From Styela clava (lineage: Eukaryota > Chordata > Ascidiacea > Stolidobranchia > Styelidae), in the NCBI RefSeq assembly GCF_964204865.1, contig NC_135262.1, forward strand, positions 9,796,001-9,860,000: 64,000 nt of DNA, written 5' to 3'. A program made the position numbers and the translations under genes. The notes under the pieces are model-generated. The model was given only the letters and a program-made list of their open reading frames with translations. It made no database searches and was not told where the DNA came from. This document shows, piece after piece, positions 35,520-46,295 of the stretch; positions within the stretch are counted from its first letter, which is position 1; every line of letters starts with the position of its first letter.

Positions 35520-37783
35520 ATAAGAAGGGCGGGACAGATGGGTTGGGGGACAGAGTCTGAATACGAAAACAGAGGCCAGACACTGTCAAAGAGAGAAACA
35601 GTAACTCGGCAGCCGAAGTTCATCCACGATTTGGAAATACGCTCACGTTGGCGCTGTGAGCTGAGAGAATTGGAAAGGTCGGTCGCTGAAGCGGGCCAGT
35701 ATGGCTAACACAATTCATAAAAGTTAACGTTAATGTTAGGTTGTTTTGCTGAATGACCGTGACAACCTGGGAACGATTTAGAACCAATCCTAGACTACCA
35801 GTTGCAAGCTATATCAGCTTTAGGAAGACGAAACAAGTGCACATTCAATGTCATTCTCGTAGTGCCATGAAGGGATGCAACAATGTTAAGCACGGACGCC
35901 GTAGTTGCAGCGTGAAAGCCAGGCGAGGACAATAGCAAGCGTGCAATGGAACCCGCCAAGCGATATAACGCTTAAGTCCAACAATGAACAGTGATTTTGA
36001 ACCGGTGTTCCGCGAAACGCGATCCACTGATGTTCCGAGAAAGACCTGCAGCTGCAGGTGTTCCGCTTCAAATTGTTGTTTCACTTCTTTCTGATTGTCA
36101 AATTTTATGATATAAAATATTACATTATGAAGAATCAAAGATCACGTATTTGATTTCGAGATGAGTCTGTGGCGTGATAATTAGAATCAACTGCGCGAAC
36201 CCTGAAATCCTGGAAATCTTGCCAAAACTGACAGAGATAAGAATTGAGATGATCCGAAGAATCCGAAATTTTCATTTGATGTTTCACAAAAAGATACATA
36301 TGGTTTAAAAAAAAGTCTGCGATTTGAAAAAGACTGTAAATCACTACTCTGGGTGTCAATACGATGGTAAAGGCTCTGCCAACAGTAGCCCAGTTTGTCA
36401 CTTTTCTTTGCTTTCGTCGAATCGCCAGAAAACAAAAACTTCAAGAAACATAAGTGTAATCAATTAAGCCAACTGTTTTATACAAGCTATAAGATGCCAT
36501 ACCTGAATCGAGTACTCCGTAGTCACCTTGTAAATAACTTTTAATTTCGATTCCCAACAGATGAGATAGAAACTATATATCGGTCAAACCAGTGGAAACC
36601 ACGTGAAAAGTTTACATGAATAAGGCCCTCGCTTCCAAGAGGCATAGTAAGGAAAGACTATTTAATATTTTTGTATTTCAGTGGTTGATTTTATCAGCGC
36701 AAATGTTTTTCACGCTACATCTAAAACAGCTATATATTTTGACTCATTTCATAAACTATTCCACACCGTCAATCATCCGCTCAATTTATTGCTCGGAGCG
36801 AGGCCTCGGGATTTATCAGAAAAATCCACGAGAGCTTTGTTGTGAAACATTACCATAAGTATTATCAGTTCTGAGTAAAGTAGCTGAGCTTTTAATCTGA
36901 TTTTGAAATCATTGTAGCGTATTGGAAGCAAAAATAGAGTGACAGTTAACTTTCTAACCAACGGAGAATGCAGGTTTGTGATTCACTTCTTTCAAATTAG
37001 GTTCGATAGCATACCTTAACTTCGACTAATTAGGACTAAAGCGAAAAAATAGTCACATAACTGAAGTCATGTGATCCTATAGATTTACTATATTCTGGAA
37101 AATACCTTGTTCTGTAAAGATAATCGATATTTCTCGGAAAATATAGTCGAACTAGTAAATGTTTTATCCCCAAGAAAATATGAATTGTCTGAAATTTAAT
37201 TAGGTATTTATTACAAAAATAATCCCATATTTAAGCATAATGGTCTCAGGATTAAGCATGCTGGCCACGCTAATGAAACACTCAAAGGTCTGCATGTGTT
37301 GCGAAGCCACACAACAGGCTCCATAGCTTGATGAGACATTTAAAGAACTAAATTATCCAACAGAATTACCCATATTGTACATATATAAATAATTAAAAAG
37401 CAACAAAACGACATCTAGACTCATTATCAGTCAGACCACAATCAGATGGTGCTAAAGCGATAGTCACGTGGGCCGGGGTGTTCGGAGTCAATTACCAAAA
37501 GTTAAATCTACTTCATTAGAAATTCATCAAGTCAAAATTAAGGCTCAGTCTTTGAAAACTCTCGAAGGCCTAGCATAATATACACAAGCAAAACAAGAAA
37601 AAAGAACAAAATCCGGTTCTATCACACTATATAGTATATATGAATATACTGTATCTGTGCAAGATAAAGAGTAAAAAGTGCACAAAATATATGCATACCG
37701 GTAAATAAAAACACTAATATCATCTCAGTCTTGGTAAAATTTTTTATTTCAATGGCATTAAAGCAGCAGTAGCCTATTTAGCA
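35520..37783. other. Upstream region of the lectin gene, no gene recognised
   Basis: Short frames only. A perfect 16-bp palindrome acctgcagctgcaggt lies at 36044-36059. The sequence just before 37784 contains acceptor-like tattt-rich DNA but no clear promoter element. Confidence 0.4.
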
Positions 37784-40700
37784 ATGAGAACAACAATTAT
37801 TATCATTTTTTCTTGGATAACCACACCCCTGTGTCAAGGTGAAACTCTGCTTCACTGTTCACCAAAACCGGGTTGTCAGATTGCTCAATGCGACATAGCA
37901 GCAGAATGGATGCAAGATGTCAATTTGGGAGAATATCTCAACAATAATGAGTATCCTCTCACATGTAAATGGAAGAGTGGCGGAAAACCACACAGCGACG
38001 AAAATTTGCTAAACATAATGTACGAAAACGCAAAAAGTATGTTAGTTTGAATAAAATGACATTGTTCAACTATCAATGTCAATTAATTTTAACGTTATGT
38101 TAAATTACAGATATTGAAAAAGTGAAATCAGAACTGAAAAACTCAGAAAGAAAGTTTGTTAAAACTACAGAACACGAGAAAGGTGAATTCACAAATTTTT
38201 AAGCAAGGCAAATGGTTTGAAGCAAACCAACAAACTTAATGAACGCAAAGATAATATATATATATGTTATTTTATGTGTTAATTACTATCTGCCTGAATA
38301 TTGCTCGGCATCAATTTCCCGATTTGGGTATGGTGCCGAAGATACATCAAAATTATAATGAAAACAGCTGATGATTCAATGTGTACCGTAGTACTTAGTT
38401 TTGATATATATATTATACTCTACTAAGTTCTTACTTATCTGACTGTTTTAAACATTGTACAAATGAATATATCGAACGCCGAATGTTAGAAATCAAATAT
38501 TATATAAACTGGTTGCTTGGAACTATTTGGTCTTGTTTCTTAATTTTAATGTTACACTCTTCCCTGCTATTTTCTTCATTTCAAAAATATTTTTTATATT
38601 TAAATATATATATATAAAATAGAGCTGCAGGCATTACGAGAGAAGAATCAAGAGCAAGATGCTCAAATAAAAGTCTTACGTGCAGGTAATAGTTTCATTT
38701 TTTAATATAAAAGTTACGATGGATCGATCACCTTAATATCGCCTCACTTACCATTGGATAGCATTATCGACAACAGTGCGATAATATTTCATAAAAAGCT
38801 ATATATTTGTAATAAAGTGGACTGGTGTTATCCAATATCAATCGATGTATAAATACTAGGGATGGGACAAGATTCGGATCCGGACTCGGATTCGAGTCGA
38901 ATCCATGCATTTTTGCGACTCGGATTCGATTTCGAGTCCACGCCATTTTTACCGAGTCCCTATTCAATTTTGTTTTACATAATTGACGCCTCCATTATGC
39001 GATTTTAACGTTATAAAAGTCAGTATAAGCAATATTTTTACAAAATAATGTGATTCGTCACGTGAGAGATCTCTGAAAACATACGCACATATTGTATCAC
39101 AGGAGCTTATCAGACATTTCAGTCATTTCGTCGCTAGTGACCATATCCCAATAAAAACATCAAGGCTACTTTTGGTGCGCGAACCAATAAATTACTCTTC
39201 GTAAACAAAACAGATAGGAGAGCATCCCCAAGGAAAAATTTATTAACACGTTTTAATTACAGTTTATTGCATGCAATTTGCTTCTTGAAAAATAAGAAAG
39301 CAAGAAAAATTTGCTAAAAGCAACGAAATTATGTGTGCTACTTGCGAAATAACAGTTTTATAGCTAATAGCATCTGAAATCATGCAAGCGTATTGTAGTC
39401 AAAATTGAGTTTCTTTAGATTGACATGCAAGAATGTTAAAATTTTCGACGTTTTTTGGTTTCAGACGGTTACGTAACAGCGACGTTACAACGCCAGCTGT
39501 GCTAAAAAGACGCTCAGAATTGACGGAAGTAGGCGGGCATGAAAGCAAGCTTACGGCTAGAGCGAACATCGCCTGGCATTCATTTCTGTATTGTGGCCAA
39601 AAAACAAGTGGAGACTTGTGCCTTTTAAGAGTAGGTGCAGCAAGATATTGCCTGACAGCAGTTACAATATCAGCATTCATATCCACCTGTTCCCTGACAA
39701 GACCCGCGTTCTCAGGTGCACCGAAGACCACACTATCTTCGGCCTCTTCTGATGATGATGATTGATATAATTCAGTCCCTTCGTAGAGTTCAACACTATC
39801 CGTGGCAAACTTCTTCACTTCAGTAACAAGCAGCCGTTCGATTTCTTGCCGATTGATAGTTGAGCACCATGACAACTTTAATCTTGGATCAAGTATTGTA
39901 GCCAATAAACAACGGTTATATGAGGCCTGGTTCTGAAAGTATGCGTCTCGGGGCTGAGGTCCATTTCCAGGAACGCTAAATCTCCGTTCTATACCACTTT
40001 TGAGGCTATTCAGAAAATTGTCGAGTCCATAAATATCGCTGTCACCAATGAATGCTTCCAATCTTTTCAACAAATTCTCTTTTACTGGTAGAATGCTTGC
40101 TATTGTCGCCTCCTCAGTACAAACTTCCTTGGTCGCTATGTCAAATAACTTCAAAACTCGAATTAAAGATGAAGCCATTCTCCACTGGTTAGGTGACAGA
40201 GTATTACCAATTCCCCTGAAGGGCATATCATTAATAACTTCTCTCTGTTCCACCATTCGCTGCAGCGCGTAGTATGTAGAGTTCCATCTGGTACTCACGT
40301 CTTGTTGCAATTTATGTTCTGGTGCATTCAGCCTTTTCTGACATTCCCTGAGAGCACGAGCGTCGCGAGATGAGCGGTTATAGTGGGCAATTATAGAACG
40401 GGCATCAGCCACGATATCTTTCACATCAATGTTTGATCTGATAGCGTCGTGAACGATCAAGTTCAAAGTGTGTGCCATACATCGGATATTAAAAATCTCC
40501 CCGTCCTTTAATGCCTTTATCACATTCGAGGCATTGTCGGATGTTATTGTAGCAAACGATACGCCCCACTCACTTTCTTGTCTTCGTATTTCTGACAGCA
40601 GCAATTCTGTATAAGAAGATTTGCATTTCCCACGACTAATTTTAGTTGCGCAAATGCCACATTCGGCCTCCGAACAGTCATCTTCACAAATTTTAAAATA

Positions 40701-42324
40701 CTGCCACGCAAGTGACTTTGCTTTCGGTGATGACATCGCAACAGACAATCAGCAGAAGCGGAAACCTTCTTGAAGTAAAGTTGCCAAAAGCAGTCTAATT
40801 CCACCCGTAAATCTTATCAAAAACAATCAACCTTGAGTAGCTTATTATACAATCATCCAAAAGATTCACGCAATAAGTCGGTAACTGAACTGTACGCGAA
40901 GCATGGCAAGAAAACAGTACGTCACCGATCGCGCATTGTTGCGTCACAATTGAAACCGTGTTTTTGCCGTTTTCATTGTGACGTCACGGACTCGACGGAT
41001 TCGACTCGAGTCCATGACCTATTACTCGGATTCGCCGAATCTCTGTAATGCCGGACTCGTCCCATCCCTAATAAATACCTTCAAAAAACTAGCGTGCTTT
41101 ACGACACACATTTCTGGCATTAGACTCGCTGTTATTTAATTCCTGCCAAATATTTGTATCGCATCAAGATAAAATTGCGTTTCTTTCATTAATTAATGAA
41201 TGTTATCTTATTGAACGTTCCCATTATTTGATGGGTAAATATCTATGCCCCCGGATTAAAAACAGGGTGAATCGATCGAGTCCTCTATATTTTGCGCGAA
41301 CGTAGAGTGGTTTGTGCAGGTTTTCATTACGGCTTGTTATGCGTTTGATCATAGATTACAATAAAAATATATATTTTGCTATTATCTAAGAAAATATCAT
41401 TTATTTGAAATATCTATTTTATTACTAAGCGTTGACAAGTATGGAAGAAAAACTGAAGAAGATCGAAAAGTCAAATCATCCGTTCATCACTCCAATTACT
41501 ACAGCACCACCGATGAAAGATTCAGGTTTGAATAACTAATCAAAGAATATTGAATTCATTTTTGAACGAGTATAATTCAATTCATTTATTATTCCGTAAC
41601 GTAATGTCCATATGAAAACAGAAAAACACGGAACATTTATTATATAAAAAAAATAGAACGCAATAAATAAGCACAGTTGAAAAAAAATGAGATGACGTGA
41701 AATTCACCATAAGCACTCTTGTAGAAAACTCCGTTATAAATATATTATTCAATTGTGTTATATTATATTACTATGAAAACATCACATTACGTTATTTTCA
41801 TCACACGCATTCAACAGTGTGCGAAATAAAGACAACAAACTCGTGTTATTCGATTACGATACATAAGAGGCTCGATATTGATTATTATGAAGCGGAAAAC
41901 ATTTGTAAGAAGAGAAATTCTGTCATTGCTCAGATTTACGATGAAAAATCCTACGAAACTATTATCAATCATTCGAGAAAAACAATGCCAGCACAAGAGA
42001 ATTGGATCCAACTTTGGATTGGAAGTACGATCAACCCACTAGTAAGTTAGAAACAATTTGGAGAAGAGAACTTGATATATATATATATATACAGAATAAT
42101 ATTTTCTATCCTAACTCAACTTTTTTTAGACTGGAGACATAACCCCTACAAATGCATACATGAAATGGTTTCCAGGGCGCCCAAGACGAGGGGAATTAAA
42201 TAATGAACAAACACACATTTATATTTATATGGGACGAGAAGCGACAAATCCTCGGCAAGGAATGGTCAATATACAACCATCATTCTACAGGAATGGAGTT
42301 CTATGTCAACTGCTAAACTACTAA
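37784..42324 (+). CDS. Secreted C-type lectin-like protein with coiled-coil neck, six exons
   Basis: Model: join(37784..38036, 38111..38182, 38623..38685, 41430..41525, 41818..42041, 42130..42324), 300 residues. A signal peptide (residues 1-19) is followed by a cysteine-containing N-terminal region, then exons 2-4 encoding a charged, heptad-like neck (for example KVKSELKNSERKF, ELQALREKNQEQ, MEEKLKKIEKS). A C-type lectin-like domain spans about 162-300: YYEAENICKKRNSVIAQI (helix 1), WIQLWIG, MKWFPGRP, and FYRNGVLCQ at the end. The first and last conserved cysteines (in NIC and VLC) are present, plus an extra N-terminal pair typical of long-form domains. The usual inner cysteine pair and the calcium motifs (EPN/QPD, WND) are not seen, so sugar binding by the classical route is doubtful. 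Intron 3 carries a 2.2-kb hAT element. The donor after exon 4 (GTTTGA) is weak. AATAAA overlaps the stop codon, and another lies at 42380-42385. Confidence 0.78.
38857..41070 (-). mobile_element. hAT element with Ac-type TSD, carrying a transposase gene
   Basis: The ends are TAGGGATGGGAC (left) and GTCCCATCCCTA (right), a perfect 12-bp inverted repeat. ATAAATAC flanks both sides (38849-38856 and 41071-41078), a perfect 8-bp duplication of the nTnnnnAn type known for the Ac subfamily. Subterminal gactcggattcgagtc repeats occur at both ends. It lies in intron 3 of the lectin gene, in antisense orientation to it, and looks recent because ends and duplication are undamaged. Confidence 0.93.
39399..40736 (-). 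CDS. hAT transposase (ZBED/RICESLEEPER-type), internally deleted
   Basis: The open frame runs from ATG 40736 to 39399, 445 residues without stops. The start keeps the first half of a BED zinc finger (WQYFK, then CGIC), but the histidine half is missing. The frame passes directly to TSDNASNV, which holds the second acidic residue of the RNase H-like catalytic core. Then follow RCMAHTLNLIVHDAI, DVSTRWNSTYYAL, and the C-terminal dimerisation block with VNSERLFSTAG and the third acidic residue. Full-length relatives are around 600-700 residues, so about 150-200 residues, including the first catalytic aspartate, have been removed in frame. The protein is expected to be catalytically dead. It might still dimerise, but that is inference. 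Confidence 0.9.
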   Translation of the reverse strand: MSSPKAKSLAWQYFKICEDDCSEAECGICATKISRGKCKSSYTELLLSEIRRQESEWGVSFATITSDNASNVIKALKDGEIFNIRCMAHTLNLIVHDAIRSNIDVKDIVADARSIIAHYNRSSRDARALRECQKRLNAPEHKLQQDVSTRWNSTYYALQRMVEQREVINDMPFRGIGNTLSPNQWRMASSLIRVLKLFDIATKEVCTEEATIASILPVKENLLKRLEAFIGDSDIYGLDNFLNSLKSGIERRFSVPGNGPQPRDAYFQNQASYNRCLLATILDPRLKLSWCSTINRQEIERLLVTEVKKFATDSVELYEGTELYQSSSSEEAEDSVVFGAPENAGLVREQVDMNADIVTAVRQYLAAPTLKRHKSPLVFWPQYRNECQAMFALAVSLLSCPPTSVNSERLFSTAGVVTSLLRNRLKPKNVENFNILACQSKETQF

Positions 42325-42640
42325 ATAAAAAACATGTTATGCAATTCTTTTTATCAATTTTTTCCACAAATAGAATGAAAATAAAAATATAATGCAAAAT
42401 GGGTTCTTACGACATTGAATAAAACAGCAAAATTTAAAATGAAATAGGTAGGTATAAATTTATTTCGACTGCATAATTAGCATGGTAGGTGATAAAATAA
42501 GCAATAAAAATAAAACAAATAAAAAACTGATTATTGAATCAGACCGGCAGACGGACGCTGAGCAAGGTTCATAATGTGAAAATTTTTAGTACAAATATTA
42601 GGCCGCGAGCCGATGCCCTGAAAACCGCCTAGAAAGTGAG

Positions 42641-42742
42641 TTTCGTAGCGCACATCAGGTAACTACCTGAAAATGATTTTAAAATGTTCCTTAAAAATTT
42701 AGTAACAAATATTGCCTTGTTCCCACTTCCAAAAGTTGCAGT
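42641..42742 (-). repeat. Inverted repeat R3, left copy
   Basis: About 100 bp (tttcgtagcgcacatcaggtaac to cacttccaaaagttgca) recurs inverted at 44438-44537 with few mismatches. On the minus strand it encodes CNFWKWEQ...CY and a stop; the right copy encodes the same on the plus strand. Confidence 0.8.
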
Positions 42743-42968
42743 GACTCATTGTTGGGTGGATAGTATAATCCTTATGTTTGCCAGTGTTAAATACACGTGC
42801 CCTGGTATCATTTACATTCTTCATATCCTCTTCATACAGTGAACAAACAAATTCCTCAGCTTTATTTATTAATGCCTCGTTAACCCTTAATAGATCTTCA
42901 TAGTTGAGACAAAAATGAATTGAAAACCTCAATGAAGTCTCCAACATGAGTTTGATGGGCAGTTCCAA
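42699..42968 (-). pseudogene. Reading frame of probable mobile-element origin
   Basis: An 89-codon frame ending in the R3 repeat. The segment EEFVCSLYEEDMKNVNDTRA followed by VFNTGKHKDY resembles a poorly characterised protein type that is repeated in many invertebrate genomes, in which 'VNdaR...Lf..gk' is followed by a 'LPPT...L..H..RA.YQ' block. Here that block is replaced after HPTMSHCNF. The identification is weak. The frame stops 20 bp from the adjacent small hAT element. Confidence 0.35.
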
Positions 42969-42987
42969 TTTCAGAAAATTGCTAAAG

Positions 42988-43304
42988 CAGTGGTTCTCAA
43001 CCTTTTATGACTCGTGGCCCCCTTTCTGAGGCTTTTAGCACTCATGGCCCCCACTTTAATATTCCAGAGGTATTAATAGGGTTATTTTCATTGATAGATT
43101 CCAAATCCCATTATGTTAAAACAATTTGCACAAAAGAGAGCAAAAACACCCTGCGAAATAACCTTGTTGAGCAGCAAACTAGGAAAAACTGTGAGATTTC
43201 TTTTAAAGTGAAAAGTAAATTCAGATTTCAGCCCATCCTTGTGGCCCCCTCCAACTCCTCTGTGGCCCTCTTAGAGACCGAGGGCCCCCGGTTGAGAACC
43301 GCTG
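42988..43304. mobile_element. 317-bp hAT MITE
   Basis: Left end CAGTGGTTCTCAACC and right end, read inward, CAGCGGTTCTCAACC. TGCTAAAG flanks both sides (42980-42987 and 43305-43312), a perfect 8-bp duplication fitting nnnTAnnn. The interior repeats gtggcccc inward from both ends. It is too short for a transposase and must have been moved in trans. Confidence 0.93.
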
Positions 43305-43312
43305 TGCTAAAG

Positions 43313-44437
43313 TATTTCAATATGAATAGCCCATCTAAGCTGTTTGCAACTATTGTGATTCTCATATACCTTTACGCTTCAAGACTTCTTGTTTAATCCA
43401 TTTTATAGCACTAATAGCAGCAGGGATTAGAGCCTGCGTTAGGTCGGATTGGTGGAACATTGCCGTACTCTTTTGTAGTACAGTATCTAAAAGGAGAAAG
43501 AAAATCATATATGGAACAGCATGAGTGTAAAAATACCACTAAATACTAACTAATACCTTGAATACATAATGCATTTTATCTGATGTACTCAATGACCGTA
43601 TATATGCTCATTGCATGTAGCCTACTACAGTCCAACAGTGTTTGCATACCATTACTAGACTATATCTACACTAAATTTTGATATATCAGTCTGAAATGCC
43701 CTATGACAGTATGAGTATGGACTATAGACTATATTTTAAAACATCAACTGTCTGTCTACAACTTGATTTCTCACCTCTCAATCGTTTCCAATGCTATTTT
43801 CTTTCCACTCCGGCATAACTTATCATTGCTTCCCAGGTTCTTGTCGACTCTATAAATTTAGATTTAGACCAACCGACATTAGTAAAATTGATTATTTTCT
43901 TCTCTTTCACACAACCGTGCATTACAGAAACAGCCATTGATTTCTATTCTCAAATATGCTGTGGCCTATATAATAGTATAAGTCTGTGGAATAGTCATTA
44001 AATTAATCATAAACATTTCATGCAAGCCAGAAAATATCGTTGTTTGTGACATATTATTCTAGGTCTAGCCTTCTTTGAGGTTACCGCACACCGTACCTAT
44101 TTAACAACGTCTCATGAGCTAGTGCTCAACTAAAATTGCTATTCATGGTAAGGATATACAAGTGTTTAATATCTTACTTATACTTTTCAACACCTCCTTA
44201 GAATAACTGAACTAATAATAAATGAAAAAAACTATACTCAACGTAAAAGCGAGCCGTAGTAGTACCGTACATCTGATATTCATCCGACCACTGGGGATCC
44301 ACCCACAGCTGACTAATTTGCTTGTTACGTCATGCAGAAGTCTGCGTTCATTGGCCCATGATACCGGAAAAGCGGAGAAAATAGGACAGATGGTAACACA
44401 TATTTATTGTAGTAAAAGCGTCTTTTTTGTAAAACGT
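43313..44437. other. No feature recognised
   Basis: AT-rich DNA between the MITE and the right copy of inverted repeat R3. Only short frames are present and none has recognisable motifs. Confidence 0.4.
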
Positions 44438-44537
44438 GCAACTTTTGGAAGTGGGAACAATGCAAAATTTGTTACTAAATTCCTAAGGAACACTTTAAAA
44501 TAATTTTCAGGTAGTTACCTTATGTGCGCTACGAAAC
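44438..44537 (+). repeat. Inverted repeat R3, right copy
   Basis: Inverted copy of 42641-42742. On the plus strand it reads CNFWKWEQCKICY then stop, the same peptide end as in the left copy, which suggests that both derive from one coding 3' end. Confidence 0.8.
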
Positions 44538-44934
44538 TGAAAGATAAATGGCCTCGACTCGAAGCCTATATTTTCCAAAAGCAGTGTTTATTCACCTACA
44601 AATATGCTGAAAACTTATTCAATTCTTTCCCCGACCTTTGACCCACAAAAAATTCTTTTCATACTTTACCATTGCAAAATTTTCGTGGCTATTTTAAGAG
44701 TGCTTTTGCGAGTGTGCGCCTGCAAAATGGGGATTGCAATTGGCAAAAAAAACAAAAACGGGTTACTGGCAGTGTTTCAAACCATCAATATGATTCATCG
44801 CTTACAACAATCTGTTTTTTAAAATTACCGGTAAAGAATTTTAGCTTAGTCTATCACAGCTATTTCTACACTGTTTTTTCATTACAATAATAATCTTTAT
44901 TTTGATTTTCCCAAAAAAACATGCATATAACAAA

Positions 44935-45105
44935 CAAGAGAGCTATGCTCAAATATATGGACACGTAGAGTCACATAATTTTGATGACGTCATAGCGAAA
45001 AAAAAAGTAATAGCTTTCTGGAGAAAATTTTTATCTTTAATCACTAAAAATTTCAAAGCAATTGGTCCAGTATTCGAAGAGAAAAGCGACTTTTTAAAAA
45101 CGTGT
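44935..45105 (+). repeat. Dispersed repeat R2, copy 3, with open frame
   Basis: Lies in a 73-codon open frame (44902-45123) that encodes SYAQIYGH, VIAKKKVIAFW and FKAIGPVFEEKSDFLK, matching the copy at 35073-35400 on the opposite strand. Confidence 0.7.
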
Positions 45106-45124
45106 CAAGCGGTACTGAGTTAGT

Positions 45125-45757
45125 AGTCAGGCAGCATCTTACCTGTACACTGTAGGCCATATACGGTAATTGATCACAGAACAGTTGTTCCCGTGCAAAT
45201 TTTATGTTGTTTACACTTTAGGACAGATAATTGATCACAGAACAATTCTTCCCTTTCAAATTTTATGTTGTTTCCAGTAGACTCTCATCAAAATAAACAT
45301 ATATAGTAGGCTACAAGTGCTACAACGCTTGCATTACTGCACTGGTAGGACCGTGAAAGAATAAGTTACGGTAATTTCATTGTGGTAAGACACCGGTACC
45401 GGCACCAGTACCAGTATCGTACTTACGTACTGAGCTACCAGTACCGGTTAGCAGTCAGCCAGCATCTTACCTGTACACTGTAGGCCATATACGGTAATTG
45501 ATCACAGAACAGTTGTTCCCTTGCAAATTTGACAGATAATTGATCACAGAACAATTCTTCCCTTTCAAATTTTATGTTGTTTCCAGTAGACTCTCATCAA
45601 AATAAACAAATATAGTAGGCTACAAGTGCTACAACGCTTGCATTACTGCACTGGTAGGACCGTGAAAGAATAAGTTACGGTAATTTCATTGTGGTAAGAC
45701 ACCGGTACCGGCACCAGTATCGTACTTACGTACTGAGCTACCAGTACCGGTACCGAA
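45125..45757. repeat. Tandem duplication of a ~320-bp unit
   Basis: Units 45125-45450 and 45451-45757 both begin (a/g)gtcag.cagcatcttacctgtacactg and end in accagtaccggt. They are nearly identical apart from a roughly 20-bp deletion in the second unit (lacking the first ttatgttgttt block) and a few changes. Each contains an internal pair of attgatcacagaacaattgttccc-like subrepeats and runs of ggtacc/accggt. Confidence 0.85.
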
Positions 45758-45792
45758 CCTGTAGGTCTGATATTCCGTTCCGCATACGATAG

Positions 45793-45974
45793 GCTATAAA
45801 ACTTGCATTGCAGCATTAGTAATACCGCGGAAGGAATAAGTCAATTTCACTGCGTTACGGTACCGGTATGGCAACTTACCAGTGCTATAAAACTTGCATT
45901 GCAGCATTAGTAATACCGCGGAAGGAATAAGTCAATTTCACTGCGTTACGGTACCGGTATGGCAACTTACCAGT
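45793..45974. repeat. Two identical 91-bp tandem units
   Basis: Units 45793-45883 and 45884-45974 are identical by eye over 91 bp. They are diverged relatives of the end of the adjacent 320-bp unit (shared tgcattgcagcatt.gta, gaaggaataag, tttcactg). Perfect identity implies recent duplication or conversion, or possibly an assembly artefact. Confidence 0.85.
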
Positions 45975-46047
45975 ACCGACCTACAGTAGCTGTAGTACTG
46001 AGCAAGACAATCGATCGCGAAACCGCTTGAAATAAGTGTAAAACAGT

Positions 46048-46295
46048 GTTCCCATGAGTAAAAATAAATACCGCGAAATTTTGTATGAAATATCATATCT
46101 CATAGGATTCATATAAAATTTAAGAATAAACAAAAGTAATAGCCTTCTAGCGAAAAAATTATTCTTTAACCACTGAAAATTTCAAAGCAATTGGTCCAGT
46201 ATTCGAAGAGAAAAGCGACTTTTTAAAAACGTGTCAAAGAACAAGAACAACATAATATTGAAACGATCGTTATGTCCACTACGTGTCCAATAATG
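46048..46295 (+). repeat. Dispersed repeat R2, copy 4
   Basis: Same subtype as the inverted copy at 34750-35030 (shared gtgttcccatg, taatagccttctagcgaaaaaatta, and the FKAIGPVFEEKSDFLK-coding core). Stop codons interrupt the frame ahead of the core. Confidence 0.7.

Noticed and set aside
39433-39765. 110-codon plus-strand frame
   Set aside because: Antisense shadow of the hAT transposase C-terminus.
40544-40804. 86-codon minus-strand frame overlapping the transposase start
   Set aside because: It is in another frame from the BED finger and transposase and has no motif.
45125-45974. CRISPR-like array
   Set aside because: The repeats are contiguous 91-bp and 320-bp tandem units without unique spacers, and the genome is eukaryotic.
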